Assembly: GCA_035518815.1 (NCBI GenBank)
Contig: DATIXG010000073.1
Coordinates: forward strand, 1 to 64,000
Direction: 5' to 3'
Length of the DNA: 64,000 nt
Source of the DNA: AG25 sp035518815
GTDB taxonomy: Bacteria > Gemmatimonadota > Gemmatimonadetes > Gemmatimonadales > GWC2-71-9
A program made the position numbers and the translations under genes. Below, one piece after another: positions 42,055-49,760 of the stretch. Numbering within the stretch: position 1 is the first letter of the stretch; each line of letters opens with the position of its first letter. The notes beneath the pieces were generated by a model that did no database searches, was not told where the DNA came from, and saw only the letters and a list, made by a program, of their open reading frames with translations.

Positions 42055-42666
42055 CTACGCTTTGCGAGCGAGCGCGACGGCGGCCAACGCCACGAGCGTC
42101 ACACTGAACCCGAGCCCCGCCTGCACCGGAAGCACCGCATGGAACCCCGTGACGCGCAGCACGGCCGCGAGGACCACCGCACCGCCCAGCACGGGACCCG
42201 CCACGCTCCCGAGGCTCGAGCGGCCCCGCGCGGCACCCGCGGCGGTGAGGACGCCGCCCATCCACGCCAGGAACGTGGACAGCATCCACCAGATGGGCAG
42301 ATACCACCACGTGCTGCCGCCGCCGACGTCGTCCCACGTCCACGGATACGCATGCATCGGCCGCAGCAGGGCGATGTCGATGATCGAGAACACGAGTGCT
42401 CCCCACAAACCGATCCCAGCCGCTCCCGCGATCCCTTCGATGGTGCGCGCCACCGCCAAGCGGCCGGGCAGGAACGCCGCCACGGTCCCGCCCACGAACA
42501 CGAGCAGCGCCTCCACGACGCTCGCCGTCCCCTCGGGCAGATACCAGGCGACGGCGAGGTACGCGACGACCGCCACCGAAATGGTTATCCCGACCTTCGT
42601 GCCGGCGATGAGAACGGACCGGAAATCCGACCGATCGCTGACGGCAGACGCTACAGTCGCGGACAT
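42055..42666 (-). CDS. Integral membrane protein of unknown function
   Basis: 203 aa from the ATG at 42666, preceded by a purine-rich GAGGAG site. About six hydrophobic segments are visible. A Trp-rich loop with PWTWDDVGGGSTWWYLPIWW lies between the third and fourth. The membrane helices carry few charges. No transport or enzyme motif can be seen. It follows the UbiA-family gene by 53 bp and precedes a second small membrane protein, so these may work together, which is inference from position only. Confidence 0.7.
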   Translation of the reverse strand: MSATVASAVSDRSDFRSVLIAGTKVGITISVAVVAYLAVAWYLPEGTASVVEALLVFVGGTVAAFLPGRLAVARTIEGIAGAAGIGLWGALVFSIIDIALLRPMHAYPWTWDDVGGGSTWWYLPIWWMLSTFLAWMGGVLTAAGAARGRSSLGSVAGPVLGGAVVLAAVLRVTGFHAVLPVQAGLGFSVTLVALAAVALARKA

Positions 42667-42719
42667 GTGATGCGGGCTCCTCGTAGAGGGTCTCGAGCCA
42701 AATCTAAGCCGCGAATCTG

Positions 42720-43643
42720 TCAGCGGGCAAACACGACCAGGACCGTGAGATCGGTCACTGCCCAGGCGCCAAGCGCCTGGTACATGCCGCGCTGATGCAT
42801 CGCCGAACTCCAGGACCTGTGGTCTTTGTACCACGGCAGGAGCACCGCGGTCCAGGCAGCGAGTGCCACGGCCAGGACGCTTGTCCAGGCGCCTGCCCCG
42901 ACGGCGCGCGCCGCGAACCCGAACGCACCGAACGCGAGTCCCGTGCAGGCCAGCGCCACGATCAGGCTGGCCCGCATCCCGAGGCGCAGCGCCAGCGTAT
43001 GATCGCCGCGCCGGCGATCCTCGTCGAACTGGTAGAGCTGGGTGAGGGGGTAGAGCCCGGCAAAGAGGGGGCAGAACGCGAACAGGACCAACGTATGGCC
43101 GAGGTCGAGCGGGCGGCCCGTCGCGGCCCAGCCCGCGTACGGGGTGAGCGTGCCGAACCCCCACATGTTGATCACCCAGTCCGCTCCCGCGACGGCCTTG
43201 AAGCGGAACGGCGGGACCGAGTACAGGAGCGACATGACGAGGCATATCGCGTATGCAAGGCGGAACCCGGGTGGCAGCGCGAACGCCACGATCTGCCCGC
43301 CCAGGAGCAACGTCACGCTGAAGCCGAGCAGGTGGCGGGGCAGCGCCGGCGGGGCGCGCAGGTAGCCGATGTCGCCCTCGTCGCGGTCGAACACGCTGTT
43401 CAGCGCCAGCGTGCCGCCGTTCAAGCAGAGCACCCACAGCGCCAGCGCCAGCAGTGCCGCACCGAGCTGCTCCCCTTTCGCGACGCCGCCGAACCCGACC
43501 GCCAGGACATACCCCAGGGCGGTGTGTCCCGCCATGATGGGCCACTCGGCGGGTCGCGTGTGCAGGAGATACGAAAAGGTCTCGCCGGGCAGCCAGCGAT
43601 ACCCCCACCGTCGCCAGCGATTCAGCGTCCGCGCGTCGCTCAC
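42720..43643 (-). CDS. UbiA-family prenyltransferase
   Basis: 307 aa from a GTG at 43643 that overlaps the coaX stop (GTGA). It has eight to nine membrane helices and both Asp-rich motifs of the family: NSVFDRDEGDIG in the second loop and YQFDEDRRRGDHTLALRLG in the sixth. These bind the Mg-diphosphate of a polyprenyl or phytyl donor. Members make quinone, heme O, chlorophyll or lipid precursors. The acceptor here cannot be told from sequence, and no quinone genes are near. Confidence 0.88.
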   Translation of the reverse strand: MSDARTLNRWRRWGYRWLPGETFSYLLHTRPAEWPIMAGHTALGYVLAVGFGGVAKGEQLGAALLALALWVLCLNGGTLALNSVFDRDEGDIGYLRAPPALPRHLLGFSVTLLLGGQIVAFALPPGFRLAYAICLVMSLLYSVPPFRFKAVAGADWVINMWGFGTLTPYAGWAATGRPLDLGHTLVLFAFCPLFAGLYPLTQLYQFDEDRRRGDHTLALRLGMRASLIVALACTGLAFGAFGFAARAVGAGAWTSVLAVALAAWTAVLLPWYKDHRSWSSAMHQRGMYQALGAWAVTDLTVLVVFAR

Positions 43644-44419
43644 CAGGTGAGTCCGAGCGCGTTCGCCGCGACGCGCAGCCCGGTCAGCGTGAGGTCGGGA
43701 TTCACCGCCTCGATCTCGCGGGACAGCGGGGCGACGAGACCGGCCAGGCCGCCGGTGGCGATCACCTGCGGCGTGGCGCCGTTCGGCCACTCCGCCTTGA
43801 TCCGCCGCACGAGGCCATCGACTGCGTCCGCCGTGCCGAGCAGCACCCCCGCCCGGATGGCCTCGTCGGTGCGCCGGCCAATCACGTGCGCCGGCGGCTT
43901 GAGCTCCGTGGCCTGGAGCTTCGCGGTGTTGCGGATCAGCGCATCCGCGGCGGTCCGCACGCCCGGCATGATCACACCACCCAGAAATCGCCCATCCGCG
44001 GTGATGCAATCGAACGTCGTGGCCGTGCCAAAGTCCACCACGATCGTGTCGCGATGGAAGAGATGCGCCGCGGCGAGGGTGTTGAGAATGCGGTCCGCTC
44101 CGACCTGGAGCGGCTCATCCACTTCCAGCTTGATCGGGAGCGCGAGCGCCCCGTCCACAACCACGGGGTGCACGGTGGTGGCGCGCTCCACCGCTTCGCA
44201 GAGCCCCTGCGTCACGGGTGGGACGACCGATGCCACGATGGCCGCTCGCACCTCCTGCGTCGATCGCCCCGCCTGGAGCAGGTACGCGGTGAGCGTCGCC
44301 GCCCATTCGTCGGGCGTGCGGGCGGGCGTCGTGGTCAGACGCCAATGCGCCTCCAGGCTGTCGCCGCGAAACAGCCCGATCTTGGTCTCGGTGTTGTTGA
44401 TGTTGATCGCGAGGAGCAT
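43640..44419 (-). CDS. coaX: Type III pantothenate kinase
   Basis: 259 aa. CoaX phosphorylates pantothenate in the first step of CoA synthesis. It begins LLAININNTETKIGLFRGD, the ASKHA ATPase phosphate-1 motif, with VDFGTATTFDCI as the second and GGVIMPG and ATGGLAGLVAPL as later blocks. Start 44419 lies 30 bp after the birA stop, the only gap of note in this part of the chain. CoaX next to birA is common in bacteria. Confidence 0.95.
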   Translation of the reverse strand: MLLAININNTETKIGLFRGDSLEAHWRLTTTPARTPDEWAATLTAYLLQAGRSTQEVRAAIVASVVPPVTQGLCEAVERATTVHPVVVDGALALPIKLEVDEPLQVGADRILNTLAAAHLFHRDTIVVDFGTATTFDCITADGRFLGGVIMPGVRTAADALIRNTAKLQATELKPPAHVIGRRTDEAIRAGVLLGTADAVDGLVRRIKAEWPNGATPQVIATGGLAGLVAPLSREIEAVNPDLTLTGLRVAANALGLTW

Positions 44420-44449
44420 GGCGGCGGAAGTATAGACGCGGCGCAGCGT

Positions 44450-45193
44450 TCAGGCGAGTTCGACGTGTCCCTCCCGCACGGCGACTTGCCCGGCTCCGCT
44501 CGTTACGAGCAACGCGCCGTCGGGCGTCAGGCCGTCGGCCCGGCCCGGAGTCGGCAGGCGCAGCGCGCGCCCGCGCAACCAGTCGCGCTCGGCGAACGCC
44601 TGGCACTCGCCCTCGGTGAGCGACCGCCGTCCGGCGGCCACCCTGGCGAGCGCCGGCACGAGCCGGTCGAGCACATCGATGCGGTGGAGGTCGGGAAGGA
44701 AGTCGCACAGCCTCGCGGCGCGCGGCGCGAGCTCCGCGGGCAGCTCATTCGCGACGTTGATGCCGACACCCAGCGCCAACCATTGCGGCACGTCGCCCTG
44801 CCAGCGCGTCTCACACAGCACGCCGCCCACCTTGCGGCCATCGAGCAGCACGTCGTTCGGCCACTTGAGACGCGTGGCCGGGCGGCCGAGCAACTCGTCC
44901 ACCGCGTCGGCCACGACGAGCCCCGCCCGAATCGACAGAGCGCTGATCTCGCCCGAGCCGGGACGCAGCAGCATTGCCAGCCACACGCCGCCGTAAGGCG
45001 AGCGCCATGTCCGCCCGTCTCGTCCCCGCCCCGCCGTCTGCTCTTCGGCGATCACGGTGGCGCCGTGCGCCGCCCCGCCGGCCCCCAGGTCGTGCACCGC
45101 GTCGAGACTCGAGGGCATGGTGCGCGACACCCGCACCCGCGGCACGCTCCAGCGGCGGGGCAGGCTCGCCGCGGGCACCCCGTCGAGCGTCAC
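44450..45193 (-). CDS. birA: Biotin-[acetyl-CoA-carboxylase] ligase
   Basis: 247 aa from a GTG at 45193 that overlaps the uppP stop. It is the short form: the catalytic domain has AEEQTAGRGRDGRTWRSPYGG, LKWPNDVLLDGRKVGGVL and GVGINVANE, and a C-terminal SH3-like domain. The N-terminal DNA-binding domain of E. coli BirA is absent, so it cannot repress biotin genes directly. It attaches biotin to acetyl-CoA carboxylase. Confidence 0.94.
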   Translation of the reverse strand: MTLDGVPAASLPRRWSVPRVRVSRTMPSSLDAVHDLGAGGAAHGATVIAEEQTAGRGRDGRTWRSPYGGVWLAMLLRPGSGEISALSIRAGLVVADAVDELLGRPATRLKWPNDVLLDGRKVGGVLCETRWQGDVPQWLALGVGINVANELPAELAPRAARLCDFLPDLHRIDVLDRLVPALARVAAGRRSLTEGECQAFAERDWLRGRALRLPTPGRADGLTPDGALLVTSGAGQVAVREGHVELA

Positions 45194-45972
45194 CGGTGCC
45201 AGAGCGCGTACCCCAGGGTCAGAGCGCCGACCACCCAGCAATACGGCGCGAACGCGTAGAAGCGCCCCCGTTGCAGCAGCGCGATCAGAAAACGAATCGA
45301 CCAGATCCCCGCGACAAAGGCCACGATAAGGCTCGAGATCAGCGACACTGCGCCCACGGCAGCGACCTGCACCGTCATGTGCCGGCCCTCGAGGATGCCC
45401 GCCCCGGCGATGACGGGGACGGTGAGCAGGAAGCTGTACTCGCCCGCCGGGTACGGCGCGAGCCCCGCCCACAGCGCCGCGGCGACGGTCGCGCCCGAGC
45501 GCGAGACGCTGGGCAGGATGGCGAACGCCTGCGCCAGGCCGATGCCGAGCGCGGCCAGTGGGGACGGGGCGACCTTGGTCCCCTCGAGCCGCCGCGTGGA
45601 CCACAGCATGAAGCCGGTCACGATGAATCCCAGTCCCAGGAAGATGAGCGACCGGAAGTACTCCTCGATCGCGCGATGAAACAGGACGCCGATGAGCCCT
45701 GCCGGCAGCGTTCCCAGCGCGAGCAGCCCTACCGCCTGCCATCCCTCGGGCTCGCCGCGCGCCACGCTCCGCACCAGCGCCCACAACCGGCCCCCGAACA
45801 CGACGAGCACCGCGCCCAGCGTCGCCACGTGGAGCATCACCTCCACGAAAACGCCGGGGAGCTTGATGCCGCTCAGCACCTCGACGAGCACGAGGTGGCC
45901 CGAGCTCGACACCGGGAGGAACTCCGTCAGTCCCTGCACCAGGCCCAGGACGATCCCTTGCCAGAGGGTCAT
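45190..45972 (-). CDS. uppP: Undecaprenyl-diphosphatase
   Basis: 260 aa from the ATG at 45972 that overlaps the bshA stop. UppP dephosphorylates undecaprenyl diphosphate to recycle the peptidoglycan lipid carrier. The family signature GLVQGLTEFLPVSSSGHLVL is at residues 10-29, and the second motif PSVSRSGATVAAALW carries the catalytic Arg region. Eight membrane helices are predicted. Overexpression of this family gives bacitracin resistance in other bacteria. Confidence 0.95.
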   Translation of the reverse strand: MTLWQGIVLGLVQGLTEFLPVSSSGHLVLVEVLSGIKLPGVFVEVMLHVATLGAVLVVFGGRLWALVRSVARGEPEGWQAVGLLALGTLPAGLIGVLFHRAIEEYFRSLIFLGLGFIVTGFMLWSTRRLEGTKVAPSPLAALGIGLAQAFAILPSVSRSGATVAAALWAGLAPYPAGEYSFLLTVPVIAGAGILEGRHMTVQVAAVGAVSLISSLIVAFVAGIWSIRFLIALLQRGRFYAFAPYCWVVGALTLGYALWHR

Positions 45973-47096
45973 GTGGCGCGCAGCACGGACTCGTACAGTG
46001 CCTCGTACTGCGGCACGATCCGTTCGGTGGAGAACGCCTGCGCGCGGCTCGCTGCCGCAGCGCGCATGCGGGCGTGGCGCTGGGGATCGCCGAGGATCGC
46101 CGTGGCCGACGCGACCATCGCGTCCACGTCGCCGAGCGGTGCGAGCACGCCCGTCTCCCCGTCCTGGACCACTTCCGGCAGCCCGCCGACGGCGGTCGCG
46201 ATGACGGGGACGCCGCACGCCATGGCCTCGAGCGCGGCGAGCCCGAACGACTCCGTCGCTGAGGGAAGAAGGAACAGATCGCTTCCCCGCAGGACTTCCG
46301 CCACCTGATCGACCTTGCCCAGGAACCGGACGTCGTGGCGGAGGTTCAAGCGATCGGCCTGTTGCTCGGCCGCGTCGCGATCCGGCCCGTCGCCCACGAG
46401 GATCAGCGTGGCCGGCATGGTCTGGCGCACGCCCGCGAAGACGCGAATGACATCGCCGATGCGCTTCACGGGCCGAAAGTTCGAGACATGCACCAGAATC
46501 CTGTGGTCCCGCGGCCCGAGTGCGCTCCGGCACGAGCCGCCGTTGGGCGGATGGTATTCCGCGAGCGAGACGAAGTTCGGGATCACCTGCAGATCGCAGT
46601 CCACGCAGCCGAAGGCCCGGTACGTCTCGTCGCGAAGGTAGGCCGACACGGCAGTCACGGCATCCGACTCTTCGATCGAGAACTTGGTGATCGTGAAGTA
46701 CGACGGGTCCTGCCCCACGAGCGTGATATCCGTGCCGTGCAGCGTCGTCACGACCTTGAGGTCGCGCTGCTTCTTGAGCATCTGCTTGGCGAGCCAGGCG
46801 GTGGCGGCGTGGGGAATCGCGTAATGCGCGTGCATGAGCTCGAGCTCCTCCCGCAGGGCGACCTCGTGCTGTTTGACCGCGAGCGCGAGGGCATAGGGCG
46901 AGTGCTCGAAGAGCGGGTAATCCGACATCACGACTTCGTGGAATGTGACCCGCTCGGCGAAGCCCCGGAGGCGGAACGGACTGGCGTAGGCGATGAAGTG
47001 CACCTCGTGCCCGCGCCGCGCCAGCTCGAGTCCCAGCTCGGTGGCGACGGCGCCGGAGCCGCCGTAGGTCGGGTAACAGGTAATCCCGATTCTCAT
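45969..47096 (-). CDS. bshA: N-acetyl-alpha-D-glucosaminyl L-malate synthase BshA
   Basis: 375 aa from the ATG at 47096 that overlaps the miaA stop. BshA joins GlcNAc from UDP-GlcNAc to L-malate in the first step of bacillithiol synthesis. It has the family start MRIGITCYPTYGGSGAVATELG, and the segments HAHYAIPHAATAWLAKQM and VVTTLHGTDITLVG that set it apart from other GT4 enzymes. The GT4 core ends in SATESFGLAALEAMACGVPV. BshB and BshC genes are not in this window, so a full pathway is likely but not shown. Confidence 0.93.
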   Translation of the reverse strand: MRIGITCYPTYGGSGAVATELGLELARRGHEVHFIAYASPFRLRGFAERVTFHEVVMSDYPLFEHSPYALALAVKQHEVALREELELMHAHYAIPHAATAWLAKQMLKKQRDLKVVTTLHGTDITLVGQDPSYFTITKFSIEESDAVTAVSAYLRDETYRAFGCVDCDLQVIPNFVSLAEYHPPNGGSCRSALGPRDHRILVHVSNFRPVKRIGDVIRVFAGVRQTMPATLILVGDGPDRDAAEQQADRLNLRHDVRFLGKVDQVAEVLRGSDLFLLPSATESFGLAALEAMACGVPVIATAVGGLPEVVQDGETGVLAPLGDVDAMVASATAILGDPQRHARMRAAAASRAQAFSTERIVPQYEALYESVLRAT

Positions 47097-48085
47097 GCAC
47101 GCACTCGAGACGAGGGACGAGGGACGGGGGAAGAGCGACGGGCGGTGGCGCGCCACCGTTCCATAATCGTGGCCGCCAGCACGTCAGGACTCTCAGTCGC
47201 GTCGAGCGTCCAGAGGTACCCGTCCCCCGTCCCCCGTCCCTCGTCCCGCAGCTGGTGCCGGAACCACGTCTCCTGCCGCTTCGCATACTTTCTCGTCGCC
47301 ACCACGATCGCCTCCCGCAACCCGCTCTCCGGCAAGCGCCCCGCCAGCATCGCGGCGACTTCGCGATAGCCGACCCCATCCAGGCCGCTGGCGGTGGCCG
47401 GTACTCCACGCGCGAGCAGCGCCCGCACCTCGCCCACGAGGCCCGCGGCGAGCATCGCATCGACGCGCGCCGCGATCCGACGATGCAACGTCTCCCGCGG
47501 CAGGGTCAGGTGAATGTACCAGGGCGAAAGCGCGCCGGTCTCCCGCGCTTCACGCTGCCACCACGACAGCGGCCGGCCCGTGAGGAGGGCGACCTCGATC
47601 GCGCGGATCGCCCGCTGCCGTCCGCCACCGGCAAACCGGCCGTCGAGGCGCGCCGCCCAGTGGGCCGCCGTGGCGGCGGGCAGGCCGCTCGCCCAGACGC
47701 GCAGCGGCTCGCGGTGCGCGGGGTCGAGCGGCGGCTCGTGGAACAGACCGTCCGCCAGCGCGCGCACATAGAAACCGGTGCCTCCCACCACGACCGGCTG
47801 GCGGCCCTCCGCGCGCGCCTGGGTGAGCCATGATACCGCCTCGCGCGCGAACCGGCCGGCGCTATACCGCTCGCCCGGGTCGATCAAATCGATCCCCGCG
47901 TGCGGCGCCTCGCGCCGGACGTCCGGCCCCGGTTTCGCCGTCCCGATATCGAGATGGCGGTACACCTGACGGGCATCCGCCGAAATCACGGTGAGCGGCA
48001 GGAGCCGCGCGAGCGCGACCGCGACCGCGGTCTTGCCCACTCCGGTGGGGCCGACGATGACGGGAACGAGAGGCCGGTCAGGCAC
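47093..48085 (-). CDS. miaA: tRNA dimethylallyltransferase
   Basis: 330 aa from a GTG at 48085, which overlaps the mutL stop by eight bases. MiaA adds the isopentenyl group to A37 of tRNAs that read U-initial codons. The P-loop is IVGPTGVGKTAVAVALA; ISADARQVYRHLDIGTAKP and VGGTGFYVRAL are conserved, and TRKYAKRQETWFRHQ is the C-terminal zinc-free tRNA-binding block. The last 30 residues are unusual: they read through an inverted heptanucleotide array (47112-47249) and give a low-complexity tail. Confidence 0.95.
   Translation of the reverse strand: MPDRPLVPVIVGPTGVGKTAVAVALARLLPLTVISADARQVYRHLDIGTAKPGPDVRREAPHAGIDLIDPGERYSAGRFAREAVSWLTQARAEGRQPVVVGGTGFYVRALADGLFHEPPLDPAHREPLRVWASGLPAATAAHWAARLDGRFAGGGRQRAIRAIEVALLTGRPLSWWQREARETGALSPWYIHLTLPRETLHRRIAARVDAMLAAGLVGEVRALLARGVPATASGLDGVGYREVAAMLAGRLPESGLREAIVVATRKYAKRQETWFRHQLRDEGRGTGDGYLWTLDATESPDVLAATIMERWRATARRSSPVPRPSSRVRA
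47112..47249. repeat. Inverted heptanucleotide arrays in the 3' end of miaA
   Basis: GAGGGAC is repeated twice from 47112 to 47125 with a variant GGGGGAA after it. About 95 bp away, GTCCCCC, GTCCCCC, GTCCCTC and GTCCCGC run from 47222 to 47249. The second array is the inverted form of the first, so the two could pair as a hairpin around a 95-bp loop. Both are read in frame by miaA. Confidence 0.75.
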
Positions 48086-49760
48086 GCCCAAACCGCCGCT
48101 CCAGCTCCTCCTTGGGCAATTGCACGATCGTGGGCCGCCCGTGCACGTCGTGCGCCGGGAGGGTCGCCGCCAGCAGCCGGGCCACAAGCTCCCGCGCCTC
48201 GTCGGGATCGAGCCGCTGGCCCGCCTTGATGGCCGCCCGGCATGCGAACGTCGCCGCGAAGCGCTCGAGGCGGTTCTGCCACCCGCCGAATCGCCCGCCC
48301 GCCAGATCCGCCACGAGCTCCTGGAGGCAGCGGGCGGCGTCGAATCGCGGGTGCGGGTTCGGAGCGGTCTGGACGACCACCGTGCGACCGGAAAACGGTT
48401 CCACCTCGTACCCTACGCGCAGCAGCAGCTCGCGGTGGCGCTCGATCGCGTCGAGCTCGGGAGGAGTGAACTCGAGCGTGAGAGGCAGGAGCAGCCGCTG
48501 GGCGGGTGCCCCGTCTCCCGTGAGCTGCCGCATGACGGTCTCGTACAGCACCCGCTCGTGCGCCGAGTGCTGGTCCACGATCGCGACGCCCGTGTCGTTC
48601 TGGAAGAGGAGATAGGTATCGAACACCTGAAGAAGCGGTGTCAGGTGTCGGGTGTCAGGTGTCAGGGAACTGCCGGGCTCGCGGGGGAAGATCTCGAAGG
48701 TGTCACCGGACCCACTGACACCTGGCACCTGAAATCCGACGCCTGCTGTCACTCCCATCGGGACTGCGGCTGCCAGCGGCGCCAGCGCCGCCCGCACCGC
48801 CGCCTCGACGACATGCTCGACGAAATATTTGTCGCGAAACCGCACCTCGAGCTTGGCGGGATGGACGTTCACATCCACCGCGTCTCCCGGCAGCTCGAGA
48901 AACAGGAAGACCGAGGGGCGATCGCCCGGGGCGATGGTCGAGCGGTATCCCGCCTCGGCGGCCCGGACGATGAACGGATCGCGAATCGGGCGTCCGTGCA
49001 CGAAGACGTATCCCTTGCGCCCCGCGGGCTTGGCCTGCGCCGGCCGCTGCACGAAGCCCGTGATGGCGAGCGGCCCCTCGCGGTAGGCGACGGGGAGGAG
49101 GGTGTCAGCCAGCTCCCGTCCCCAGATGGCGTGCACGCGCTCGATCGCGCTCTGTGCCGGACCGATGTCGAGCAGGACCCGATCATCGCTCGAGAACGCA
49201 AAGGCGACCTCCGGCCGCGTGAGCGCGAGCACGGTCACGGCTTCCAGCGCTGCCCGCGTCTCGGTCGCCGGGGCGCGCAGAAACTTCCGCCGTGCGGGCG
49301 TATTGAAAAACAGCGCGCGGACCGTGACCGTCGTACCACGCTGGCGGACGGCGTCGGCCCGGGCTTCGAGCTTCCCTCCGACGACGTCGAGCCGCGTTCC
49401 CGTCCGGCCGTCGGCCGAGGTCTCGAGCTGGAAGCGCGACACCGAGGCGATGGCCGGCAAGGCCTCGCCGCGAAACCCGAAGGTGCCGACGCCGATCAGG
49501 TCGGCCGCATCCCGGATCTTGCTCGTCGCGTGCCGCGCGAGCGCCAGCTCCGCGTCGGTGCGGCTCATGCCTTCGCCGTCATCGCTGACGCGGATCAGCG
49601 TGCGGCCGCCGTTCTCGAGCGCGATTCGGACGGTGCGCGCGCCGGCATCGAGCGCGTTCTCGACCAGCTCTTTGACCACGGACCCGGGCCGCTCGACGAC
49701 CTCACCCGCGGCAATCTGGTCGGCGACCTGCGCGGGCAGGATCGCGATCTTCCCGGTCAC
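48078..49760 (-). CDS. mutL: DNA mismatch repair protein MutL
   Basis: 560 aa from a GTG at 49760 that overlaps the BatD-like stop. The GHKL ATPase half has VVKELVENALDAGA, DDGEGM, HATSKI and GTFGFRGEALPAIASV. The C-terminal half holds DQHSAHERVLYE, the DQHA-x2-E-x4-E endonuclease motif with Ser for Ala, so it is likely a nicking MutL as in bacteria without MutH. The linker near residue 350-375 contains sequence from heptanucleotide repeats (SSLTPDTRHLTPLL). It is shorter than E. coli MutL by about 55 aa. No mutS is in the window. Confidence 0.96.
   Translation of the reverse strand: MTGKIAILPAQVADQIAAGEVVERPGSVVKELVENALDAGARTVRIALENGGRTLIRVSDDGEGMSRTDAELALARHATSKIRDAADLIGVGTFGFRGEALPAIASVSRFQLETSADGRTGTRLDVVGGKLEARADAVRQRGTTVTVRALFFNTPARRKFLRAPATETRAALEAVTVLALTRPEVAFAFSSDDRVLLDIGPAQSAIERVHAIWGRELADTLLPVAYREGPLAITGFVQRPAQAKPAGRKGYVFVHGRPIRDPFIVRAAEAGYRSTIAPGDRPSVFLFLELPGDAVDVNVHPAKLEVRFRDKYFVEHVVEAAVRAALAPLAAAVPMGVTAGVGFQVPGVSGSGDTFEIFPREPGSSLTPDTRHLTPLLQVFDTYLLFQNDTGVAIVDQHSAHERVLYETVMRQLTGDGAPAQRLLLPLTLEFTPPELDAIERHRELLLRVGYEVEPFSGRTVVVQTAPNPHPRFDAARCLQELVADLAGGRFGGWQNRLERFAATFACRAAIKAGQRLDPDEARELVARLLAATLPAHDVHGRPTIVQLPKEELERRFGRA
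48637..48729. repeat. Heptanucleotide tandem repeat with inverted partner inside mutL
   Basis: Four 7-bp units GGTGTCA, GGTGTCG, GGTGTCA and GGTGTCA run from 48637 to 48664. One more unit is at 48699-48705, and inverted units TGACACC and TGGCACC lie at 48716-48729. The block falls in the mutL linker and stays in frame. The same layout of inverted 7-bp units with another motif is found at 47112-47249. Confidence 0.75.
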
